Shown: piece by piece, positions 27,363-35,331 of the stretch
Numbering within the stretch: the first letter of the stretch is position 1
Layout of the letters: every line of letters starts with the position of its first letter
From: Anthropogastromicrobium sp050944455
Lineage (GTDB): Bacteria > Bacillota > Clostridia > Lachnospirales > Lachnospiraceae
Direction of reading: 5' to 3'
DNA: 64,000 bases
Assembly: GCA_050944455.1 (NCBI GenBank)
Contig: JBMNRC010000005.1
Location: 1 to 64,000, forward strand
Program-made: the position numbers and the translations under genes
Notes under the pieces: generated by a model
Database searches by the model: none
The model's input: the letters and a program-made list of their open reading frames with translations, nothing else
Told to the model about the DNA's origin: nothing

Positions 27363-28202
27363 GATCCCGACGCCGATCAGGCCGGGGCCGCTGTTGAGCG
27401 CCAGGGACGCGGTGATCTGTTTTCTGCCGAGAAATTTCGCGTCCGGCAGGTTCTGCTTCAGCATGCTCTCGAATTCCAGCGCCTCCAGATGGGCGTTGCC
27501 TTCCCCGACAAGAACCCAGGATTTTGAGCCTTTCGCAAAATTCTGGATGACCTCCATCAGCTTTTTCTTTCCGAGTCTCTCGCCGCGGATCAGCCCGGCT
27601 TTGGTGTAGACGCCGGTTTCATCGCAGGTGATGATCGGCTTGAGTTTGAGCAGGGATCCGACCGAACCGGCGAGCTTCCCGATGCGTCCCCCGCGCTGCA
27701 GGTACTGCAGCGTATCCATATAGAAGAAGATGTTTCCGTCCGGAATCATTGACGGAAGCTTTTCGACGACCTGATCGTAAGACCATCCTTCCGCCAGCTT
27801 CTCCGCGGCCCAGATGGCGTACAGCCCGGCGCTGAGGGAAACTTTGAACGTATCAAACACGAAGATTTTTATGTCATCCCGCTCGGACGCGGCCAGTCTT
27901 GCCGCGTTATACGAGCCGGAAAAGCCATGCGAAATGCAGAAAATGATCGCCCTCTCGTAGCCGTCCTGCAGGGCTTTGTCGATAACGTCGTCGACATCGG
28001 CGATGGACGGGGTAGAAGTGGAGGGAAATTCATCCGGGAATCTCCGGTAGATCATCAGCGGGTCGATATCTACGCTGTCCAGGTAATCTTTTTCGGGATA
28101 TATGATGTGGAAAGGAAGCAGACGGATGTCGTATTTCTCCCTGAAGCTCATCGGAACATCGCATCCGGAATCAGCGATAATGGCTGTTTTGGATCGATTC
28201 AT
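27348..28202 (-). CDS. DegV-family fatty-acid-binding protein, copy 2
   Basis: The 284-residue paralogue of the neighbouring DegV protein shares nearly every signature: IIADSGCDVPMSF, then PDEFPSTSTPSIADV, ISHGFSGSYNAARL, FYMDTLQYLQRGGRIGK and SGPGLIGVGILKNP. Differences cluster in the surface helices between about 130 and 160 and after 215, which may reflect preference for a different acyl chain, as known for FakB1 and FakB2. AAGGAGAG lies upstream of the ATG at 28202. The gene has its own promoter, is divergent from a MarR regulator, and its 3' end has been tandemly multiplied. Confidence 0.95.
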   Translation of the reverse strand: MNRSKTAIIADSGCDVPMSFREKYDIRLLPFHIIYPEKDYLDSVDIDPLMIYRRFPDEFPSTSTPSIADVDDVIDKALQDGYERAIIFCISHGFSGSYNAARLAASERDDIKIFVFDTFKVSLSAGLYAIWAAEKLAEGWSYDQVVEKLPSMIPDGNIFFYMDTLQYLQRGGRIGKLAGSVGSLLKLKPIITCDETGVYTKAGLIRGERLGKKKLMEVIQNFAKGSKSWVLVGEGNAHLEALEFESMLKQNLPDAKFLGRKQITASLALNSGPGLIGVGILKNP

Positions 28203-28244
28203 AGGCACTCTCCTTTGCTGACAGTAATTCAAAAACTTTAGATA

Positions 28245-28273
28245 AGTATACAGTTTTCGTAAAATGTGTTCAA
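28245..28273 (-). promoter_or_regulatory. Sigma-A-type promoter for DegV copy 2
   Basis: On the minus strand TTGAAC (28273-28268), a 17-base spacer and TATACT (28250-28245). Confidence 0.65.
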
Positions 28274-28308
28274 GACGCAAATTCAGCGCAAAATGTTTCT
28301 GAAGGATA

Positions 28309-28337
28309 TTGACAAGGCACCGACACCTTCGTAAAAT
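28309..28337 (+). promoter_or_regulatory. Consensus-like promoter for the MarR-MATE genes
   Basis: TTGACA at 28309-28314, a 17-base spacer and TAAAAT at 28332-28337. A palindrome at 28356-28369 lies just past the expected start site. Confidence 0.8.
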
Positions 28338-28355
28338 GCAGCATGCCGCATAAAG

Positions 28356-28369
28356 TGTAGATAGCTACA
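28356..28369. promoter_or_regulatory. Candidate MarR operator
   Basis: A perfect palindrome TGTAG-ATAG-CTACA lies about 19 bases after the -10 box and 18 bases before the marR-type start codon, a position where binding would block transcription. Confidence 0.6.
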
Positions 28370-28386
28370 GACAGGAGGATGATGTC

Positions 28387-28875
28387 ATGACGGTAATCAG
28401 GCAGGAAACCAGTATCGGCCCGATGATGAAAAAAATCAGCGAGCGGGTGGAGACGGCGGTGAACGAGCATGTGAAGCGGTATCACCTCACGCTTTCACAG
28501 GCCAAGATTATCCTGTTTCTCGCGAACAGGGAGGGAAAGAGCGCCACGCAGAAAGATATTGAGAATTTCCTCCAGGTTTCCCATCCGACAACAGTGACGA
28601 TCGTGAACAGCATGGCCGCCAAGGGCATGATTGCGGTAAAGGGAGATCCGCACGACAGGCGGATGAAAGTGATCGAACTGACCTGGGGCGATGAGAACGT
28701 TTACGAGGAGCTGCGTCAGAACGCCGCGTCCATGGAAACAGCGCTGCTCAAAGGGTTTACTCCCGAAGAAAAAGATGCGGTGCTCGGATATCTCAGGCGG
28801 ATCTACGAGAATTCGGCGGAAATGCCGGGAGAGGGCCCGGACGCGGAAGCGGTGAAAACACCTGAAAACGGCTGA
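28387..28875 (+). CDS. MarR-family transcriptional regulator
   Basis: The 162-residue protein has the MarR winged helix-turn-helix: LTLSQAKIILFLANREGKSA, recognition helix region FLQVSHPTTVTIVNSMAAKG and wing GDPHDRRMKVIELT, with N- and C-terminal dimer helices. The DPHDRR wing is characteristic. ACAGGAGGATG precedes the start. The gene is followed by the MATE gene in the same direction, and probably shares a promoter. MarR proteins often control the multidrug exporters next to them. The C-terminal tail is acidic and proline-rich. Confidence 0.93.
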   Translation: MTVIRQETSIGPMMKKISERVETAVNEHVKRYHLTLSQAKIILFLANREGKSATQKDIENFLQVSHPTTVTIVNSMAAKGMIAVKGDPHDRRMKVIELTWGDENVYEELRQNAASMETALLKGFTPEEKDAVLGYLRRIYENSAEMPGEGPDAEAVKTPENG

Positions 28876-29016
28876 AAACCGAAAAACAGCGTCGCACGTG
28901 GAAAATCAGCCGAAAAGCGGTTTTGCGATGCCCAAAAACAGGGGTGCCCGGGGCAGGGTAAGCCGGAACACCTGCAATGCCTGTGAAATTGAGGCGACGG
29001 AGGGAGAGAATATACG

Positions 29017-29799
29017 ATGCAAAGCGGTTCGCTTGAAAAATATGACCAGATGCCCGTCTCGAAGGCGGTTGTTCAGAATGCGCTCCCGGCTATTGCCGCC
29101 ATGCTCATGACCCTGATCTATAACCTGGCGGATACGTTCTTCATCGGCCAGACGCACGACGCCTACCAGGTGGCGGCGGTTTCCCTGGCTACCCCGGTGT
29201 TCCTGATTTTTATGTCCCTCGGCACCGTTTTCGGGGCAGGCGGAACCTCGCTGATTTCGCGGGCGTTCGGTCAGAGACGGCCGGAGTACGCGAAAAAAAT
29301 CTGTTCTTTCTGCATGTGGTGTTCCATCGGAATCGGAACGGCAATGACGGTCCTGCTGCTGGTGTTTATGCCGCAGGTTCTGGAAATCGTCGGAGCCAGC
29401 GACCAGACCTGGAGGTTCACGAGGACCTATCTTAGGATCGTCGCTTTCTGCGGACCGTTCTCCCTGATTTCCAGCGGATTTTCCAACATCCTGCGGGCGG
29501 AAGGGGAGGCCAACCGCGCGATGATCGGGCCGCTGTTCGGCATTTTCTATGTGATCACGAACGCTCTGCAGGCGATGGGAGCCGCGGCCGCGGCCCTCAT
29601 CATCAATGTCAGCCGGCAGGGAATTATCTACATACCGATGCTGTTCCTGCTCAGATATCTGTTCGGCATCTACGGACTGGCATGGGCTCAGCCGGCGGCG
29701 GATATCCTTTCCTTCGGGATCAGCATTCTGCTATATGTCCGGACGCTCAGGCAGTGCATGAACAGAATCCCGGAAAAACAGGCTTTTGAGAAGGCGTGA
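29017..29799 (+). pseudogene. MATE-family efflux gene with internal in-frame deletion
   Basis: The product has 260 residues where MATE exporters have about 450. Residues 1-170 match the first half: VQNALPAIAAMLMTLIYNLADTFFIG, GAGGTSLISRAFGQ and GFSNILRAEGEANRAMIG, which should lead into TM6. At residue 171 (about 29527) the sequence jumps to a motif normally found in TM10 (FGIFYVITNALQAMG) and continues through the final helices (IYGLAWAQPAADILS). About 190 residues, TM6-TM9, are missing while the frame is kept. The protein could not form the normal two-bundle transporter, so it is probably non-functional. GGAGGGAGA precedes the ATG. It follows a MarR regulator. Confidence 0.8.
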
Positions 29800-29860
29800 G
29801 AAGGACTGGGAAGATCTGACGGGGACTGGGAAGTTCTGAAAAGACCTGAGCAGATGTAAA
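29800..29860. repeat. Short duplication directly after the MATE stop
   Basis: GGACTGGGAAGATCTGA and GGACTGGGAAGTTCTGA lie about 20 bases apart immediately after the stop codon; further GACCTGAGC and CCTGTGC variants follow. Confidence 0.5.
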
Positions 29861-29883
29861 CCTGTGCAACCCTGTAAAATACC

Positions 29884-29930
29884 AATACCCCGTCTGAAAC
29901 GCGTCGCAGCGCTCAGACGGGGTATTTTCA
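29884..29930 (+). terminator. Rho-independent terminator
   Basis: A 14-bp stem (29884-29897 with 29913-29926) is followed by TTTTC. Its stem and loop resemble the hairpin at 9194-9226. It ends the MarR-MATE unit. The rest of the gap to 30227 shows only a promoter. Confidence 0.85.
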
Positions 29931-30068
29931 GCGTGTGCATGTCATAGGCGCCGCGGCGGTGAATGGCACCGGGAAAGGCAGAATACCTTTCCGGCGCCGT
30001 TTCAGCATGAGGAATCGGAAACCACAGGAATCAGGCGCGGATTGAGGCGCAGATTGCCGCCGGATATC

Positions 30069-30097
30069 TTGACATTCGAGGCAATGAGGGCCATACT
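30069..30097 (+). promoter_or_regulatory. Possible promoter for the acyltransferase gene
   Basis: TTGACA at 30069-30074, a 17-base spacer and CATACT at 30092-30097. The -10 box is a weak match. The gene begins about 130 bases further on. Confidence 0.45.
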
Positions 30098-30227
30098 TTC
30101 GATGAACTTATTTGCCCTATATCAAACTTTTGATTGGCAATAAATTTACTCATTTAAACAATTACCCCGCAAAGGAGTCCGCGAACAATAACTCCCGGGG
30201 CGTCAGGATCCGACAGAAAGGAGAAGC

Positions 30228-32465
30228 ATGGCAGCCAGCATGCCTTTCAGCCAGCTGAGCGGAGTCAATCCGAAAAAACAGAAGAAAAGGTATATTGCCG
30301 GGCTGGATGGATTCCGGGCAGTCGCGACGCTGATGGTTCTGGGGTATCATCTCCAGCTGCCGTTTGCGGCGGGAGGCCTGGTCGGAGTCACCGTGTTTTT
30401 TGTTCTCTCGGGTTTCTTCATCACCAACAGCCTGCTGGCGGAATTGGAGCAGGCCAGTACCATTGACCTGAAAACTTTCTGGCTGAAACGGGTGCGGAGA
30501 ATACTGCCGGCAATCCTGACAATGACGGTCATCGTAGTCATCCTGAGCGCCATTTTCAACCGCGTTTTGTTCACGAAGGCCTGCAGGGACATCGTGTCTG
30601 TCCTGCTTGGATTTAACAACTGGTGGCAGATTTACAATAACGTCTCCTACTTTGAAAACGCCGGATCTCCTTCCCCGTTTACCCATACCTGGTCATTGGC
30701 TATCGAGGCGCAGTTTTATCTGCTGTTTCCCCTGCTTCTCCTGCTGCTGAACCGCTCTGCGCATAAAAGGGTATTGATTCCGGCGGTCACAGGCGCGCTT
30801 GCCGTGATTTCCTTTGCGCTCATGTGGGTCATGTTCGACCCGTCGGCGGATCCGAGCCGCGTTTACTACGGCACGGATACGAGAGCGTTCTCGCTGCTGT
30901 GCGGCGCGCTGTTATCCATGGCGGTTCGTTCAGGCAGCGCGGGCGGAGAAAAGGAAAAGAAAAAGGAAAGCCGGATTCCGGAGATTGTCGGGGTTTTCTC
31001 TCTGGCCGGACTGCTGTACCTGGGCGGAGCGGTGAACGGGTACAGCACCTTCTGGTACCACGGCGGGCAGGGGCTGGCGTCCATCCTTTCGGCCGCGGTT
31101 ATCTTCGCGGTTTTGAACAGCAGGAGCATTCTGGGAAAAGTTTTGAGCATTATACCGCTCCGGTGGATCGGAAAGCGCTCCTACGGCATCTACCTGTGGC
31201 ATTATCCGCTCATCCTTCTGATCAGAGGCAGTGGAAATAATCCCTGGTACCTCGCTGTCCTCGAGATCGTCCTGTCCATGTTGATTGCCTCATATTCGTA
31301 TTACTATATCGAATATCCGATTCGACGGGGAATCATCCGGAAGAAAATTGACCTGATCAGCAGCCAGCCGAAAACCCGAAAGGGACGTCAGGCATTAAAG
31401 AGGGCAGTCGTACAGGCCAGGAGAACGGCCGGGATCGTCGTCAGTGTCGGAATCGTATTTATCCTGTGCGTTGCCTTTGTCCCGCGGAAAAATGCCGTTG
31501 AAAATATAGCGGAACTGGAGGCGCAGGCCGAAAGGGCAAATGCCATCAAACAGCAGAAAATTGAACAGATGCTGGAAACGGCAGAGGATTCCGGGGAAAC
31601 GGCTGAAGCTGTGGATATTGCGGAAGCCGAAACAACGGCAGCGGAAACCGAAACCACTGCCGGAGCAGCTGTATCAGCGGAAGAGACAGAAACCACCGCG
31701 GCCGAAACAGCGGCAGCAGATACAGCGATGGCAGAGAATGCGGCGGCCGGCGTAACAGAGGCGGCAGGAACAGCAGAGACAGCGGCGTCAGAAACTACTG
31801 GGGCCGGAGCGGCAGAGACGGCAGCGGCCGGGACAGCGGCGTCAGCGGAAGCAGCAGTAACCACTGCGGCCGGAACGGCAGGGACAACCGCGTCAGCGGA
31901 AGCAGCAGGAGCAGAAACCGCCGCGGCGGCATCTGTACCAACAGCGGAGGCAGGCGCGGCAAACGCGGCGAATCCGGAAATACTGAGCAGTTTGCATCTT
32001 CTGCTGATCGGCGATTCCGTCGCCCTGGGAGCGACCGATGAATTTTACGCGGCATTCCCGAACAGCATCAGCGACGCGGCTGTCAGCCGGTATACGACGG
32101 AAAGTTTCGCGATCTATGATTCCTACGTCAATCAGCTTGGCTGGAACGGCGATGGCGTTATTTTCGCGCTGGGCACCAACGGCCCCTTATATAACTCTCT
32201 GACGAATCTCCGGAGCATGCTTGGCCCGGACAGACCGTTCTTCATCTTTACAGTAAGAGCGCCGGGCAAGTCCTGGGAAGCGCCGAATAACGCTGAAGTT
32301 TACTCATTTGTGAGCAGCACGCCAAACACCTACCTGATTGACTGGTATGCCGCAAGCGAGGGGCATGACGAGTATTTCATCGCTGATCATACGCATCTGA
32401 CAGATGCAGGGGAAAAAGCTTATGTTGAATGTATCAGGGCGGCTGTTCTGCAGGTGTATCAGTGA
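30228..32465 (+). CDS. OatA-like membrane O-acyltransferase with SGNH domain
   Basis: The 745-residue protein combines an acyltransferase-3 membrane domain (about 20-375, ten helices) with an extracellular SGNH esterase/transferase domain (about 585-745). The first domain starts RYIAGLDGFRAVATLMVLGYH, with the catalytic histidine region, and has FFITNSLLAELE and HTWSLAIEAQFYLLFP. The SGNH domain shows LLLIGDSVALGA (nucleophile Ser) and ADHTHLTDAGE (Asp-His). In OatA this pair acetylates peptidoglycan muramic acid, giving lysozyme resistance. Residues about 430-585 are a linker dominated by Ala, Glu and Thr with many AETTA-like repeats, far longer than usual. AGAAAGGAGAAGC precedes the ATG. 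A 10-bp repeat (AGTGATATAG) crosses its stop codon. Confidence 0.93.
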   Translation: MAASMPFSQLSGVNPKKQKKRYIAGLDGFRAVATLMVLGYHLQLPFAAGGLVGVTVFFVLSGFFITNSLLAELEQASTIDLKTFWLKRVRRILPAILTMTVIVVILSAIFNRVLFTKACRDIVSVLLGFNNWWQIYNNVSYFENAGSPSPFTHTWSLAIEAQFYLLFPLLLLLLNRSAHKRVLIPAVTGALAVISFALMWVMFDPSADPSRVYYGTDTRAFSLLCGALLSMAVRSGSAGGEKEKKKESRIPEIVGVFSLAGLLYLGGAVNGYSTFWYHGGQGLASILSAAVIFAVLNSRSILGKVLSIIPLRWIGKRSYGIYLWHYPLILLIRGSGNNPWYLAVLEIVLSMLIASYSYYYIEYPIRRGIIRKKIDLISSQPKTRKGRQALKRAVVQARRTAGIVVSVGIVFILCVAFVPRKNAVENIAELEAQAERANAIKQQKIEQMLETAEDSGETAEAVDIAEAETTAAETETTAGAAVSAEETETTAAETAAADTAMAENAAAGVTEAAGTAETAASETTGAGAAETAAAGTAASAEAAVTTAAGTAGTTASAEAAGAETAAAASVPTAEAGAANAANPEILSSLHLLLIGDSVALGATDEFYAAFPNSISDAAVSRYTTESFAIYDSYVNQLGWNGDGVIFALGTNGPLYNSLTNLRSMLGPDRPFFIFTVRAPGKSWEAPNNAEVYSFVSSTPNTYLIDWYAASEGHDEYFIADHTHLTDAGEKAYVECIRAAVLQVYQ

Positions 32466-32968
32466 TATAGAGTGATATAGAGAGTCCGGTGCGGCTGGCG
32501 GCAGGGAAGACAAAGACAGCACTGCCTGTCTGTGGAATAATGTGCGGATGCGACGCAGGCAGCGGCGGGTATTGCGGATATCAATGAAAGCGGGAAACTA
32601 TTCAACTGACTGAAGAACCTTGAATGAGCGGGACGTTAATCAAGCGAGATAAGGAGAATCCGGATAAACGGATTTTCGAAGTGCCTGAGGAGCTTTGAAG
32701 CCGATGCCAGATTAAGAAAATCGGAAGAGAAAAGAGTGAGAAAAGGTCTTTCCAGCGTAATAGAACAGCGAAGGAGCTATATCGCATCGCAGCCTCCAAA
32801 GGAGGGTTTAGGGGGACGCGGTATAGCTCTTCGCAATGGAATAGTATACTCATTTATACCCTATAGCCTATAGTGCAAGAGCGGGAGCCAAAGCAATAAA
32901 AAGTGAGGAGCGTTAAATCCCCCTTCAACTGCCCGGCCAGATGGATTGCCGCATTTCAGGAGGAAAAC
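32466..32968. other. Spacer with stop-codon repeat and a large inverted repeat
   Basis: The acyltransferase stop lies in two tandem copies of AGTGATATAG (about 32460-32480). At about 32771-32828 GAGCTATAtCGC and GCGgTATAGCTC form the arms of an inverted repeat, with CCTCCAAAGGAGG inside. At 32624-32698 a 24-codon frame (MSGTLIKRDKENPDKR...) has protein-like composition but no good ribosome site. I find no HicA gene here although a hicB remnant follows. Confidence 0.4.
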
Positions 32969-33396
32969 ATGGAAAAAAACAGCGGAAGAACTGTGGTAGT
33001 ATATCCGACGATTTTTACTGTAACGAATGATTGTGTGCTCGCGGAAGTCCCTGATCTGGAAATACTGACTGAGGGAAAAGATATCCCGGACGCAATGATG
33101 ATGGCTCGGGACGCCATCGGGCTGAAAATTGTCAGTATGGAAGATGACGGCGATCCTGTCAAAACGCCTTCGGAGTTGGATGAAATCGAGATGAACACCG
33201 GGACATTCGCAGGCGAGGGAAAATCTTTTCTCTCTTATGTTGATGTCGATATCAGTGCGTATCGGAGAAAACTGGAAAATCAGTCGTTCGCGGAAAAGTA
33301 ACGCTGCCACGCCGGATGGACAGGCGGGCGGAAGAAAAGTAATCAATGTATCTCGGATACTCCAGGATGCTTTGGATGATGTTTATCAGAATAACA
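32969..33396 (+). pseudogene. HicB-family antitoxin, frameshifted
   Basis: The frame from the ATG at 32969 (after AGGAGGA) gives the HicB partial-RNase-H domain: VVYPTIFTVTNDCVLAEVPD, then TEGKDIPDAMMMARDAIGL and SYVDVDISAYRRKLEN. It stops at 33301. The expected C-terminal DNA-binding part continues in other frames: VTLPRRMDRRAEEK reads one frame over, and INVSRILQDALDDVYQN reads in yet another. At least two frameshifts have therefore removed the ribbon-helix-helix or HTH end. The 110-residue product might still fold but would lack autoregulation. No HicA toxin lies upstream, where it is normally encoded. Confidence 0.78.
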
Positions 33397-33587
33397 AATG
33401 CGATAGGCCCGGTTTTTCCGGGCTATTTTCATACAGGAAAGAGAACACTTTTGGATAGATTTTTAACGGCTGGATCATGGACTGCCGGAGGAGCTTTGGA
33501 CTGTGAAAAATATATTTTTGAAATTTTCGGCACCATTTCGGCACCAATCTGGCTTTTCAGGCCTGTAAATGGCCTCCCTTTCTGAAC

Positions 33588-33627
33588 ACAAAAAAACGGA
33601 AACCCTTATAAAATAAGGATTTCCGGA
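33588..33627 (-). terminator. Terminator downstream of tRNA-Ala
   Basis: On the minus strand a hairpin with arms CGGAAATCCTTAT and ATAAGGGTTTCCG is followed by seven T residues, right after the tRNA 3' end. Confidence 0.88.
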
Positions 33628-33631
33628 TGTG

Positions 33632-33704
33632 TGGAGCATACGGGATTCGAACCCGTGACCTCTACAATGCGAATGTAACGCGCTCCCAACTGTGCTAATG
33701 CCCC
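33632..33704 (-). tRNA. tRNA-Ala (CGC)
   Basis: The 73-nt gene folds as a standard cloverleaf. The acceptor GGGGCAT pairs with ATGCTCC (one G-T pair). The D-arm is GCAC/GCGC, the anticodon arm TTACA/TGTAG with loop TTCGCAT, and the T-arm ACGGG-TTCGAAT-CCCGT. The anticodon CGC reads the alanine codon GCG, a useful addition in a GC-rich genome. CCA is not encoded. A promoter and terminator flank it, so it is a single-gene transcript. Confidence 0.95.
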
Positions 33705-33715
33705 ATGCATCAATT

Positions 33716-33743
33716 ATTATAATCGGAGCGCCGCAAAAGTCAA
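33716..33743 (-). promoter_or_regulatory. Promoter of tRNA-Ala
   Basis: On the minus strand TTGACT (33743-33738), a 16-base spacer and a perfect TATAAT (33721-33716), 12 bases before the tRNA. Confidence 0.75.
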
Positions 33744-33919
33744 TATCCATCGCTCTAAATTTTCCGCAAAAACTTTCCCTGCCTGTTTCCGTACAAAAGA
33801 GGGTGCGGAAACCGTCCCCGCAGTTTATAATGAAATCGGACACAGGGACGCGGAAAAGGAGAGAAATCACGGCAGCCTGCACAGCCGGCCGCCTGTACCC
33901 TGGGAGAGGATGGAATGTT

Positions 33920-34477
33920 ATGAGAATTGTTGTCTACTGCGGATCGAACCCCAGCATTAAACCGGATTATTTTCAGGAAGCCAGGCGGGTCGGCGAGTGG
34001 ATTGCCGCCAACGGATACGAACTCGTTTACGGAGGCGGGAAAGCAGGCCTGATGGGAGCTGTGGCAGACGCCGTAATCGACGGCGGCGGCGTGGTAACCG
34101 GCGTTATTCCGCGCTTTATGGTAGATAAGCAGCTGCTGAGGCCGGGCCTTACCAACGTATTTGTCACGCCGGACATGGCCACGCGCAGGCTCAAGATGAT
34201 CGAGCTGGGCGACTTTTTCCTCGCGCTTCCGGGAGGAGTCGGGACGCTGGAGGAGATTTCCGAGATGATGAGCCGCACCCGCCTCGGGCTTTCCAGGGAG
34301 CCGGTCGCGCTGCTGAATACCACCGGATTTTACAATCCCCTGAAGGAGATGATCCGGAAGATGACGGATGAAGGATTTCTCTGGCCGGAAGAAAAAGACC
34401 AGATCCACTTTATTGAAAAACCGGAAGAGCTGGAGGCCCTTGTCAGTACGGTCAGCGGAACAGGGCATAGCGTATGA
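33920..34477 (+). CDS. LOG-family nucleotide phosphoribohydrolase
   Basis: The 185-residue protein belongs to the LOG/TIGR00730 family, which cleaves nucleoside 5'-monophosphates to base and ribose 5-phosphate; it was formerly mislabelled lysine decarboxylase. The Rossmann start is VVYCGSNPS, followed by YGGGKAGLMGAVADAVI. The catalytic signature is LPGGVGTLEEISEMM, of the PGGxGTxxE type, and an arginine-rich helix DMATRRLKMIEL precedes it. The ATG at 33920 was preferred to the upstream open frame because the family begins here. Its stop overlaps the next gene (ATGA), so it is coupled to the chromate transporter genes. Confidence 0.93.
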   Translation: MRIVVYCGSNPSIKPDYFQEARRVGEWIAANGYELVYGGGKAGLMGAVADAVIDGGGVVTGVIPRFMVDKQLLRPGLTNVFVTPDMATRRLKMIELGDFFLALPGGVGTLEEISEMMSRTRLGLSREPVALLNTTGFYNPLKEMIRKMTDEGFLWPEEKDQIHFIEKPEELEALVSTVSGTGHSV

Positions 34478-35331
34478 AGAAAAATCATAACGGACAGACG
34501 GCCGGAGCCGGACAGCCGGAGAAAGAAACGCCGTCCGTAACCGAATCGCGTTCGGAAAAGATCCGAAAGCTTTTCGTCACGTTTTTCAAAATCGGCCTGT
34601 TCACTTTCGGGGGCGGATACGCGATGATTCCGCTGATCCGGGAGGAAATCGTAAACCGCAGGCGCTGGATAAAGGATTCAGACCTCCTGGATATTACCGC
34701 GATCGCGGAGAGCACCCCGGGGCCGATTGCCATCAATTCGGCTACCTTTGTCGGCGTCAGGGTAGTGGGATTCGCCGGCGCGGCAGCCGCGACGGTAGGG
34801 GTTGTGCTCCCCTCCTTTGTGATTATCTACGCGATTTCCTTCATCCTGAAGCAGTTCGAGAATTTTACCGCGGTAAAGTATGCCTTCGCCGGCATCCGGG
34901 CGGGCGTGCTTGCCCTGATCATCAACGCGATGGTTTCCATGTACCGCCAGTGCCCGAAGGGACTCCTTTCCTACATCCTGATGGCAGCGGCGCTGATTGC
35001 GGTGGCGTTTTTCGACGTCAGTGTTCTCTGGGTGATCGTGATCTGCGCGGCAGCGGGCCTGACGGCGGCATTTGTGCAGCAAAAGACCGCTGGGAAGAAT
35101 GGCGCCGCGGCGGCCGGAACAACAGCCGGCATTAAAGCAGACGGGAAACCTGAAGGCGCAGCTACTGCCGGAACGGATGGCAGTTTGGAAGATAGGGCAG
35201 CAGGCAGCACGCCTGAAAGCGCGGATGGAAGGAGTGCCGGCAGCGAGGCAGACAGCACTGTTGACGGCGCGGTGCAGACTGAAGAGAAGACGCAGGCTGC
35301 GGAACCGAAGAAAGGACGGGATGGCGAATGA
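34474..35331 (+). CDS. chrA: Chromate transporter, half-size, subunit 1
   Basis: The 285-residue protein is a short-chain CHR (ChrA) protein. It carries the CHR motif FFKIGLFTFGGGYAMIPLI followed by AESTPGPIAINSATFVGVR and several hydrophobic helices up to about residue 200. Short CHR proteins work as pairs, and the second half is encoded next with an ATGA overlap. Residues 205-285 form an Ala/Gly/Glu/Asp-rich hydrophilic tail not seen in typical members (about 190 residues), in keeping with the low-complexity expansions nearby. The biological substrate need not be chromate. Confidence 0.93.
   Translation: MKKNHNGQTAGAGQPEKETPSVTESRSEKIRKLFVTFFKIGLFTFGGGYAMIPLIREEIVNRRRWIKDSDLLDITAIAESTPGPIAINSATFVGVRVVGFAGAAAATVGVVLPSFVIIYAISFILKQFENFTAVKYAFAGIRAGVLALIINAMVSMYRQCPKGLLSYILMAAALIAVAFFDVSVLWVIVICAAAGLTAAFVQQKTAGKNGAAAAGTTAGIKADGKPEGAATAGTDGSLEDRAAGSTPESADGRSAGSEADSTVDGAVQTEEKTQAAEPKKGRDGE

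Noticed and set aside
32466..32968. HicA toxin upstream of hicB
   Set aside because: I looked for the HicA double-stranded-RNA-binding pattern with its GSH-type histidine on both strands and did not find it.
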